A model generated the notes under the pieces. It made no database searches. It saw only the letters and a list, made by a program, of their open reading frames with translations, and was not told where the DNA came from. Below, one piece after another: positions 1 to 6,001 of a DNA stretch of 12,977 bases; within the stretch, counting starts at the first letter, position 1, and each line of letters starts with the position of its first letter. Where the stretch lies: the NCBI GenBank assembly GCA_023434855.1, contig JAEYSJ010000031.1, forward strand, positions 1-12,977, given 5' to 3'. The DNA is from Bacillota bacterium. GTDB lineage: Bacteria; Bacillota_C; Negativicutes; JAEYSJ01. Made by a program: the position numbers and the translations under genes.

Positions 1-1011
1 GCTTTATTAGGTGCGGTGGTGGTGCCGCTGGCTATTGTCGGTGGTCTGCCGCCGATGATTGCCGCCATGGGGTTGTCTATTTTCGGTAAAGGCATCGGCC
101 TTTCCAGTGATTTTGTTATTCAGGGCACACCGGCGGTAACCGCCAAACTGACCAAAATTCCTGTCGCTGATATTATTACTTCCAGCTTGCCGATATGGGG
201 GGCGGTATCAATTACTGCCGCTATCACGGCCTTTATTATTGCCCGCAGCGCTATTAAAAATAGGGAAACCGGCAATATCAGCACAGAGGAGATGAAAGAG
301 AAAGCTGCTGCGGCGGTAAGCAACATGCAAAATCAAGCCAGTTCCATCGGCAAGGTGATGGCCTGGGTGATTCCTCTGTCATATGCCATTGTTATTTACT
401 ATTTGTTTACGTTTAAAATTAAAGGCGGTGCCGCAACTTCACTTGTCGGTGGGGTGACACTGGCAATAACAATGATTAGCGCCATATTCCATTATGGTGA
501 TAAAGCTTTCGCCAAAGTAATGGAGCATGCCAGGAACGGGTGGATGTTTGCTGTCAGAGTATTCGGGCCTGTTGTTATTATCGCCGGCTTCTTTTGGCTT
601 GGCGGCGAATCCCTAAAAGATATTATCGGTGACAAAGATGCCAGTGGTCTTATGTTTGATTGGGGTTACTTTATCGCGGCCCATGTACCGATAAATACTT
701 TTATGGTAGCCGTTATGGTTACCATTGCCGGCATATTGGCAGCTTTCGACGGATCCGGATATGCGGCGATTCCTCTTGGCGCCAGTATTGCGATGGCGCT
801 GGGTAAACCGATTGGTGCCAATGTTGCATATCTTGCATCCATGGCCCAAATGGCGGCAATATGGACAGGCGCAACGCTGGTTCCATGGGGATTCCTTGCC
901 GTAACCGCGGCTATGACCGGAGTTGATCCCCAGGACTTGGCGCGGCGCAATCTGTGGCCGACGATATTGGGTCTGATTGCGGGTGTAATAGTTACAACTA
1001 TCCTGGCATAA
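1..1011 (+). CDS. Polytopic membrane transporter-like protein, 5' truncated by window edge
   Basis: The frame is open from base 1 to a TAA at 1009-1011, so the true start lies left of the window and at least 336 residues are present. The protein is very hydrophobic with about eight to ten likely membrane segments, separated by a charged loop (around 240-340) rich in Lys/Glu/Ala/Gln that probably lies in the cytoplasm. The last third has Gly/Ala/Pro-rich helices (motifs such as FDGSGYAAIPLG and PIGANVAYLASMAQ), as in secondary transporters of the ion-transporter type. I do not recognise the exact family, and the substrate cannot be read from sequence. A GTG at 16 could only be an internal start. 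No gene follows on the same strand for 567 nt and no clear terminator is seen right after the stop. Sure it is a real integral membrane protein; transport function is inferred. Confidence 0.7.
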   Translation, partial: ALLGAVVVPLAIVGGLPPMIAAMGLSIFGKGIGLSSDFVIQGTPAVTAKLTKIPVADIITSSLPIWGAVSITAAITAFIIARSAIKNRETGNISTEEMKEKAAAAVSNMQNQASSIGKVMAWVIPLSYAIVIYYLFTFKIKGGAATSLVGGVTLAITMISAIFHYGDKAFAKVMEHARNGWMFAVRVFGPVVIIAGFFWLGGESLKDIIGDKDASGLMFDWGYFIAAHVPINTFMVAVMVTIAGILAAFDGSGYAAIPLGASIAMALGKPIGANVAYLASMAQMAAIWTGATLVPWGFLAVTAAMTGVDPQDLARRNLWPTILGLIAGVIVTTILA

Positions 1012-1118
1012 CAGCTTTGGGGATACGACTAACCACAATGAAATCGGGATATTATATAGTAATGACTATGACGAAGGGTAATATATTGATTTCAGAACGT
1101 TGTAAGGAATAAAGTATA

Positions 1119-1330
1119 TTAAATTCGGCAGAAAAGCAGCTCCGTTATAGAGCTGCTTTCACTCTGCGGCGTGACGAGTTCATTGTTCCAAAGACAGTAA
1201 TCATAGGCGCAAAACCCCTGCCAGTTACAATCACAGAAATCCATGCTTTGCAGCAGACTGCAACAACTGCATTTTTCCGCATTGGCCAGATCACATGGAC
1301 AAACCGTTAATGCCGTTTCCTTAAGTTCAT
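1119..1330 (-). pseudogene. Cysteine-rich mini-protein gene with a frame break at its start
   Basis: On the minus strand a perfect Shine-Dalgarno (AAGGAGG, complement of 1339-1345) sits 8 nt before an ATG at 1330-1328. That ATG frame stops after seven codons. The frame one base over is open from 1328 to a TAA at 1121-1119 (69 codons) and encodes a strikingly Cys-rich peptide: VCPCD near the start, then EKCSCC, DFCDCNW and CLWNN, ten Cys in all, nine of them within 36 residues. That pattern is not expected by chance and resembles small metal- or Fe-S-binding proteins. No ATG, GTG or TTG joins the Shine-Dalgarno to the Cys frame, so one missing base after the ATG (mutation or sequence error), a non-standard start, or frameshifting must be invoked. 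The reading frame also runs through the hairpin at 1133-1159, so the C-terminus may be altered too. Function unknown. Confidence 0.5.
1133..1159 (-). terminator. Perfect 10-bp hairpin, possibly bidirectional terminator
   Basis: AAAGCAGCTC (1133-1142) and GAGCTGCTTT (1150-1159) are exact reverse complements around a 7-nt loop. On the minus strand the stem ends in TTTT, giving a short U tract after the Cys-rich ORF. On the plus strand it ends CTTTC and could also halt transcripts from the left-hand membrane gene. The U tract is short in both directions, so the strength is uncertain. Confidence 0.5.
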
Positions 1331-1345
1331 TTGCCGAACCTCCTT

Positions 1346-1578
1346 AAAAAATCCTGTAAAAAGCTATACAGGAAATAAAAGTGTGGTTGCTATGAAATAT
1401 TGAAGCAGGTATCTACCTAAATCTGTCGTATATTGTTACTGTCCATAATGGCTATATTAACAATAACAAGTCAAAGCGTGTTTTAATAACACGCAGTAAG
1501 AGCAAGGTGCAAATTGTTGGCTTTAGATGTGAATACTTGCATCAGTCTCAAATAATGCGGTAAAGGCAGGTGTGACAT
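1346..1578. other. Intergenic region between Cys-rich ORF and TerC gene
   Basis: No ORF of note is present. It holds a 7-bp hairpin, TCCTGTA (1352-1358) with TACAGGA (1367-1373), just upstream of the minus-strand Shine-Dalgarno, a short AGGTA-TC-TACCT palindrome near 1408-1419, and the 7-bp inverted repeat at 1476-1494. AT-rich patches such as TATATT at 1453 exist, but I could not pair any with a convincing -35 box at 16-18 nt. No recognisable yybP-ykoY (Mn2+) aptamer, which often precedes TerC-type genes, is seen. Confidence 0.5.
1476..1494. repeat. Perfect 7-bp inverted repeat upstream of the TerC gene
   Basis: GCGTGTT (1476-1482) and AACACGC (1488-1494) are exact reverse complements with a 5-nt spacer TTAAT. 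The site lies about 85 nt before the TerC start. The size and symmetry fit an operator for a dimeric regulator or a small RNA hairpin; the sequence does not decide which. Confidence 0.4.
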
Positions 1579-2241
1579 GTGGACTATCTGATTATGATGT
1601 TTGGGGTTGTAATGGCCAATATTTTGTTAAGCGGGGATAATGCGCTGGTTATCGCCATGGCTAGCAGGAACCTGCCGCACAAACATCAGAAGACTGCAAT
1701 GTTATGGGGCAGCATTGGCGCTATTGGCCTAAGAATTGTACTGACTTTTGCGGCTATCAGCCTGCTGCAGATACCCTATTTACAGTTAACGGGGGGTTTA
1801 CTACTGCTGTGGATTGCAATAAAACTTGCCGCCGAAGAAGAAGCAGAGCATGAGATGATCACAGCCAAAAGAAGCTTATGGGCTGCGATTAAAACAATTA
1901 TCGCTGCCGACTTGGTAATGAGCCTTGATAATATAATTGCCATTGCCGGTGTTTCCAAAGGGAATGTCGGTATTTTAGTGATAGGACTTGTCATAAGTAT
2001 TCCGATAATAATTTGGGGCAGTAAGCTTATTCATCTTCTAATGGACAAATGGCCTTTGATTATTGAGATAGGTGCAGCCTTTTTAGGCTGGACGGCAGGG
2101 GAGATGGTCATTGCTGATAAAAAGCTGCTGCCTTTTCTGGTGCAGTATACCTTGATTCAATGGGCTGTTCCCATGGGCTTTGTTTTCCTGGTAGTGATTG
2201 CCGGCCGGCTGTTGCTGGCAAATAAAAGGCGGGAATATTGA
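1579..2241 (+). CDS. TerC/YjbE-family integral membrane protein, probable metal (Mn2+) exporter
   Basis: A 220-residue protein with about seven membrane helices. Two related half-motifs carry the family's acidic residues: LSGDNALVIA (D20, N21) in the first helix and MSLDNIIAIAG (D117, N118, with D111 nearby) in the second half, the internal repeat seen in TerC proteins. An acidic stretch EEEAEHE (86-92) lies in the central loop. Length and motifs fit the YjbE subgroup rather than the longer tellurite-resistance TerC. TerC-family proteins in Firmicutes export Mn2+ and are also linked to metal loading of secreted enzymes; the metal here is inferred from the family. The start is GTG at 1579, with AGGCAGGTG about 7 nt upstream; an ATG at 1577 is out of frame. 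The next gene starts 27 nt after its stop, so the two are probably co-transcribed. Confidence 0.85.
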   Translation: MDYLIMMFGVVMANILLSGDNALVIAMASRNLPHKHQKTAMLWGSIGAIGLRIVLTFAAISLLQIPYLQLTGGLLLLWIAIKLAAEEEAEHEMITAKRSLWAAIKTIIAADLVMSLDNIIAIAGVSKGNVGILVIGLVISIPIIIWGSKLIHLLMDKWPLIIEIGAAFLGWTAGEMVIADKKLLPFLVQYTLIQWAVPMGFVFLVVIAGRLLLANKRREY

Positions 2242-2268
2242 ATAAAAACAACAAGTAGGTGCGCTGTT

Positions 2269-3381
2269 TTGCTGGAAATGAGATTAGGCTTGGCCGGAAC
2301 GGCTAAGAACACTGGAAAAACCACCACAACCGCGGCGATTATTCAGGAACTGAGAACTCGTGGTATCCAGTTTTTTCTGACCAGTATTGGCTATGACGGT
2401 GAAAATATTGATAACATCACCGGGCTTCCCAAGCCCAAACTGCAGGTCGAAGCCGGCGACATTGTGGTTACAGCTGAAAAATGTCTATCGGCAAGCACCG
2501 CCAGCCTTAAAATTCTCGAACAGACAGAAATCCGTACTGCCTTGGGAAAAATTGCCGTCGCCAAAGTAATGAAGCCCGGCCTTGTAGTAACCGCCGGACC
2601 AAATAAAAGTTCAGAAGTGCGCATGCTCAGTCAGCTTCTAAGAAAGCTGGGACCAGGGGTTACAATATATGATGGCGCCCTGAACCGTATTGCGCCCATG
2701 GCCGAGACAGATGGTTTTGTACTAGCCACAGGCGCATCGAGGACGCCGGATATTCCCAATCTGGCCAGGGAGACGGAGTATATCTGGCATATTGCCAATT
2801 TACCTACAGTTTTAAGGGCGGCGGAATTACAGGAGCGCAAATTGGGGTGGGTGACCTTGCTGACTCCTGATCTCACTATTATAAAGGAATGGCCTAAAAC
2901 ATCGTTGCTGTCTTCCCATGATATTGCCGACATACTGGCACAGCAGATGGAGGAAGGCAGTTATCTTTTTATTCCTGGTATTATCAGTGAAAACGCTATG
3001 GAATTAATATCGTCGGTAATGAGCACCCGGCAGAGACGGTTGGTTTTGACGCTGGCCGATCCTATTAAGCTGCTGGTGGCCGGTGATCCATTAATTTTAT
3101 ATAACTTGATACAGAAACTGGAGGATAAGGGCGCCTTTGTCGGGGTGCTCAGACGTATCCCAATGCTGGCGGTAACCGTGAACCCCTTTTATCCCGAGTA
3201 TCGGTTCGAATCAAAAACTTATCAGCCTGCTTTCGTGGATTTTACGCGTTTGCAGGTTACGGTGCAGAAAAATATCAGAGTTCCTGTCTATAATGTTGTG
3301 AAACAAGGCGCCAAAGGACTTGTTGATATTATTATGGCCAATGCCAAAGTATGGGAAAGCCCAGACACCGTTTATTTTTAA
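2269..3381 (+). CDS. KamB-like P-loop ATPase, putative reactivase of a B12-dependent mutase
   Basis: A 370-residue soluble protein. It opens with a deviant Walker A of the SIMIBI type, K13-N-T-G16-K17-T18, followed by TSIGYDGE (38-45), a KPK segment near 55, AGPNKSS near 109 and IYDGALNR (133-140), where the Asp may serve as Walker B. This order matches what I recall of KamB, the ATPase thought to reactivate lysine 5,6-aminomutase after cobalamin damage; that match is from memory, not a search. The start is probably TTG 2269, because AGTAGGTG (2254-2261) lies about 7 nt upstream; ATG 2278 is the alternative but is about 16 nt from it. The gene follows the TerC gene by 27 nt and is closed by the hairpin at 3381-3415. 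No KamC-like partner, KamD or KamE is in the window, but a B12-dependent mutase-like gene starts about 630 nt downstream and is the natural candidate client. Confidence 0.65.
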   Translation: MLEMRLGLAGTAKNTGKTTTTAAIIQELRTRGIQFFLTSIGYDGENIDNITGLPKPKLQVEAGDIVVTAEKCLSASTASLKILEQTEIRTALGKIAVAKVMKPGLVVTAGPNKSSEVRMLSQLLRKLGPGVTIYDGALNRIAPMAETDGFVLATGASRTPDIPNLARETEYIWHIANLPTVLRAAELQERKLGWVTLLTPDLTIIKEWPKTSLLSSHDIADILAQQMEEGSYLFIPGIISENAMELISSVMSTRQRRLVLTLADPIKLLVAGDPLILYNLIQKLEDKGAFVGVLRRIPMLAVTVNPFYPEYRFESKTYQPAFVDFTRLQVTVQKNIRVPVYNVVKQGAKGLVDIIMANAKVWESPDTVYF

Positions 3382-3415
3382 GGATGCCTGAAGACCTGCG
3401 GGTCTCAGGCATCCT
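3381..3415 (+). terminator. Strong stem-loop directly on the stop codon of the KamB-like gene
   Basis: AGGATGCCTG (3381-3390) pairs exactly with CAGGCATCCT (3406-3415), and AGACC (3392-3396) pairs with GGTCT (3401-3405). One bulged A lies at 3391, and the loop is TGCG. This gives 15 base pairs in total. The first stem base is the last base of the TAA stop. The downstream tract (CTTGCTTCC) is T-poor, so it is either a weak intrinsic terminator or a 3'-end stabilising/processing hairpin. Confidence 0.6.
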
Positions 3416-3452
3416 CTTGCTTCCTACCATGAAAGTCTACTGCCTTAAAGCA

Positions 3453-3629
3453 TGGGATCGCCACGTCGGCGCGCCCCGTACAATGAAACGGAGGAAATTA
3501 TAGCACTTTTATGGTGCGAATGATTCAATGTTGAATTCAGAACGTCGCGATGACAACCTAGAATGTCATTGCGAATGTAGCATAGCGGAGTGAAGCAATC
3601 TCCGTCACTTTCATACATTTTATGGTGCG
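3453..3629. repeat. Degenerate dispersed palindromic repeat (REP/MITE-like)
   Basis: The stretch contains GGATCGCCACGTCGGCGC (from 3454), then TCGCGATGACA (3545-3555) facing TGTCATTGCGA (3564-3574) across 8 nt, with one mismatch in 11, then GAAGCAATCTC near 3592-3602. Blocks of the GTCATTGCGA...GAAGCAATCTC and ATCGCCACGTC type are, from general knowledge, common in non-coding dispersed repeats of many bacteria, including Firmicutes. The palindromic core is flanked by an exact 12-bp direct repeat, TTTTATGGTGCG, at 3507-3518 and 3618-3629. No coding potential is convincing; an apparent 69-codon minus-strand frame is just the translated repeat. The rest of the gap to 3738 holds only the weak promoter candidate listed next. 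Confidence 0.55.
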
Positions 3630-3648
3630 GCTTTGCAGCATGGAAGTC

Positions 3649-3676
3649 TTGCAATGAAGGCTGTAGGGTGTAGTAT
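3649..3676 (+). promoter_or_regulatory. Weak candidate sigma-A promoter for the mutase unit
   Basis: TTGCAA (3649-3654) and TAGTAT (3671-3676) are spaced 16 nt; TATAGT at 3674 is an alternative -10 at 19 nt. Both boxes are imperfect. It lies after the repeat and about 60 nt before the small ORF, which is where a promoter would be needed if the upstream hairpin terminates transcription. Confidence 0.25.
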
Positions 3677-3738
3677 AGTGCCAGGTAATTTTGGGTAGCG
3701 TAACTAATGTATTTTGCAACAATCAGGGGTGAGGTTTG

Positions 3739-3966
3739 GTGCTGAAGCCGTTAGAACAAGTTATGGATGCGCTGGACATTGAGACATTTTTTGTATGTGA
3801 CAATGAAGATCAGGGACGCAGCCTGATGTTAAGCCTGCTAAAAGAGTGGGGGGTTATGGATGTTGATATAGTGTTTGCCCAGCACGAGGGACCCGGCGTC
3901 AGAGTACGGGGGCGGGCTTATATTCACCGGCCGGCTGACAAATACCAATGGCTGCACAAAGCATAG
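3739..3966 (+). CDS. Small hypothetical protein upstream of the B12 mutase
   Basis: About 75 residues, no membrane segment or signal peptide, with an acidic first half (EQVMDALDIE, CDNEDQGRS) and a basic C-terminus (VRVRGRAYIHRP). One Cys (about residue 20) and two late His residues are present. I do not recognise a family. A purine-rich GGGGTGAGG (3726-3734) lies just upstream. GTG 3739 and TTG 3736 are adjacent possible starts; GTG is the more usual choice. The stop is at 3964-3966, and the mutase starts 47 nt later in the same direction, so the two are probably co-transcribed. It could be an accessory or small subunit of the mutase, but nothing in the sequence proves this. Confidence 0.5.
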   Translation: MLKPLEQVMDALDIETFFVCDNEDQGRSLMLSLLKEWGVMDVDIVFAQHEGPGVRVRGRAYIHRPADKYQWLHKA

Positions 3967-4013
3967 GAAAATGAGTCAGGGCTAACAAACATAAGTAAAG
4001 GATGAAGCATACA

Positions 4014-5837
4014 ATGGGGGAAAAGAAAAAAGTTTTGCTTGCTCCGATTGATCCGGTGCATGACATTGGACTAAAAATGGTAGCCAGGGGATTGGAGCAG
4101 GCAGGCCATGAAATTATTCTGCTGCCACCTGATTTGCAATCTGAAGAGATTATCGAACATGTTTTGCGTAATCCTGATATAGATATCTTGCTGCTCAGCC
4201 GTACGTTAGGTTACGGTGTAGGTGAATTATTGGCTAAATTTATTGATATGGCTGATGCTGCCGGGATCAGAGAAAAAGTCAAAATCGGCATCGGCGGGAT
4301 GGCAATCAGATCTGAACTGGCAGCCGAGCTTGGTTTTGACGCGGGTTTCGGTCCCGGTACCGCAGTGGAGGAAACAGTATGTTTTGTTGAGGGGAAAGAG
4401 TATAGCCCTGATCCCAACCGTACTAATAAAATTAAACAGGATATGACTGCAGGCTATGATTATAAATACGGCAATCCTAAAATCCAGCAAAAGCTTGGTG
4501 AGATTTCCGGCATGATCGTGGAGTGGGTCAAAGATAAAACATCGCCAGGGGTTGAGCGGGCCAGGGTGCGGGATGCATGGGATGTGGATAAATGGCGCAC
4601 CCGTCAGGGAAATGGCAATTTTGAGAAGGATTATCTTGATTTATGTGACGAGCTGCCGCGAAAATATTGGACAACAGGCGAACTGCATTCCAAGACCAGG
4701 CGGTTTACCCGGGAAGAAGTTGAAGGTCTGGAAAGATATCTGTCTGAAACCAAGGCACGCATGTCGGTGCTTAAACTGCAGCACAGCAGGCGCAAGCCCT
4801 TGGTATTTAACCAGTATGGTACAGGGTGTCCGTTCATGGATATTGGCCATATTTTAGCCAGTGAAGCCTGGGGCGCCGACGGGGTGGTACATTTTGATCC
4901 ATCCTGGGGAGCCCGGACAGAAGGTTTTCTGGATGGCTTCCTTACTCACCAGGAAGATGGTACTGTTATTACTGCCGCAAACCTAAACCGCATTTATCAG
5001 GCTCTGGAGAAATCTACCTTGTGGCAGGTGCGGGCCCACCGCGGTCTGAATACCGCAGAAACAGTTGTGCTGGCAGGCAAAATCGGGGCCGATTTAACCA
5101 AAATCAACATCTGTTACGGCTCCCTGGGTGCGGGGACCGACCCGGCGCGTCTGACCGTCGACGGTTATCATGCCATTTTGTATGCGAAAAAATACAATAT
5201 GCCTTTTGATGTGGTAACAAATGAGGAATTGGCCGGTGTGCCGGCACATAAGGCTTTTGCCGGCATGCTGATTGTCGCCGATCTGGCGGTGCGGCTGGGT
5301 GCCCGCCCGATCCTGCAGCCGTTGTTTGCCTACTCGCCGGAAGCAATGATTAACGATTTAATGATTGACAATTATATTGATTTCAACGCCGGCAAAATAT
5401 TCGCCTTGCGCAGTATAATCAATGCGCCGGTATGGCCTGGCGCGCCTATTGGTTTTCTGACCCATACCGAGGACCGGGTGCAGTCAGCCATGACTACTGC
5501 TTTTCATGCCTGTCTGGCTATGTCGCTGGGGGTAGATGCCATATCAATTGCGTCCACCGATGAAGCATATTCCGGCGGCCCGATTACCGTATCAGCTAAA
5601 ATTGATACACTGCGGGCGGTCCAGGAAGGTTTTCGTTTCTTTGGCCATGCCAATATTACGCCTACCGACCGTTCGGATTTATACGCCAGACAGATAGTAG
5701 ACGGCATTGAAAAGGTGCTTGATGATGTAATAAAATGCGGTGATTTTGTGACCGCTTTACATGAAGGATTGCTGGGCAGCAGGGAAGACGGCGCTTATCC
5801 CGGCCGGGCCGGCAAAGATACTGTACGAACCGTCTGA
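4014..5837 (+). CDS. B12-dependent mutase-like protein: N-terminal cobalamin domain fused to glutamate-mutase-epsilon-like barrel
   Basis: A 607-residue cytoplasmic protein. Residues about 5-127 form a B12-binding Rossmann domain: D13-P-V-H16-D-I-G19 (His likely ligates cobalt), LLLSRTLG (S62), GIGGM (92-96) and FGPGT (112-116), in the order seen in methylmalonyl-CoA and glutamate mutases. After a charged linker (about 130-260), the rest resembles the TIM barrel of the glutamate mutase epsilon chain, with NICYGSLGAGTD, VTNEELAGVPAHKAF and an AVRLGARPIL segment. Glutamate mutase normally has these domains as separate proteins, with B12 on the small chain; here they are fused, B12 first. I see no lysine-type PLP site as in aminomutases. 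The likely role is an adenosylcobalamin radical carbon-skeleton rearrangement; the substrate is unknown. ATG 4014 is preferred: AAAGGA at 3997-4002 abuts the earlier in-frame ATG 4002 with no spacing. Neighbours are a small ORF and a KamB-like ATPase upstream. Confidence 0.7.
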   Translation: MGEKKKVLLAPIDPVHDIGLKMVARGLEQAGHEIILLPPDLQSEEIIEHVLRNPDIDILLLSRTLGYGVGELLAKFIDMADAAGIREKVKIGIGGMAIRSELAAELGFDAGFGPGTAVEETVCFVEGKEYSPDPNRTNKIKQDMTAGYDYKYGNPKIQQKLGEISGMIVEWVKDKTSPGVERARVRDAWDVDKWRTRQGNGNFEKDYLDLCDELPRKYWTTGELHSKTRRFTREEVEGLERYLSETKARMSVLKLQHSRRKPLVFNQYGTGCPFMDIGHILASEAWGADGVVHFDPSWGARTEGFLDGFLTHQEDGTVITAANLNRIYQALEKSTLWQVRAHRGLNTAETVVLAGKIGADLTKINICYGSLGAGTDPARLTVDGYHAILYAKKYNMPFDVVTNEELAGVPAHKAFAGMLIVADLAVRLGARPILQPLFAYSPEAMINDLMIDNYIDFNAGKIFALRSIINAPVWPGAPIGFLTHTEDRVQSAMTTAFHACLAMSLGVDAISIASTDEAYSGGPITVSAKIDTLRAVQEGFRFFGHANITPTDRSDLYARQIVDGIEKVLDDVIKCGDFVTALHEGLLGSREDGAYPGRAGKDTVRTV

Positions 5838-5883
5838 AATCCGAACGTTTCCACCCTAACTCAGATAAAAGTTCATATTATTA

Positions 5884-5913
5884 TTGACATATTTTAAATT
5901 ATACTGGTAAAAT
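5884..5913 (+). promoter_or_regulatory. Sigma-A promoter of the purine permease riboswitch transcript
   Basis: A perfect -35 box TTGACA (5884-5889) and TAAAAT (5908-5913) are separated by 18 nt. Transcription would start around 5920, just before the aptamer's first helix at 5931, which is the expected arrangement. Confidence 0.7.
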
Positions 5914-5929
5914 GTATACATAGTAATTG

Positions 5930-6001
5930 TACTCGTATAATTTTGGGAATATGGCTCAATAGTTTCTACCAGGCGACCGGGAAATTGCCTGACTACGAGT
6001 G
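5930..6001 (+). promoter_or_regulatory. Guanine-class purine riboswitch aptamer
   Basis: The purine aptamer is complete. P1 is ACTCGTA (5931-5937) with TACGAGT (5994-6000), 7 perfect pairs. The core has TATAAT after P1, GAATATGG in L2 and GTTTCTACC between P2 and P3. P2 is TTGGG/CTCAA and P3 is AGGCGA/TTGCCT, with loop CCGGGAA. The discriminating base in the P3-P1 junction (GACTACG, C at 5993) is C, as in guanine/hypoxanthine riboswitches; adenine types have T. It precedes a purine permease gene, which fits. Binding of guanine should stabilise P1 and free the terminator downstream. Confidence 0.95.

Noticed and set aside
1346..1578. Possible yybP-ykoY manganese riboswitch before the TerC-family gene
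   Set aside because: The conserved aptamer blocks could not be found; only simple hairpins are present.
3445..3654. 69-codon minus-strand ORF in the gap before the small hypothetical gene
   Set aside because: It is a translation of the dispersed palindromic repeat; no Shine-Dalgarno and no protein-like composition.
4014..5837. Ornithine or lysine aminomutase large subunit
   Set aside because: B12 domain is N-terminal with no recognisable PLP-lysine site, and the barrel looks closer to glutamate mutase epsilon; the KamB-like neighbour alone does not make it an aminomutase.
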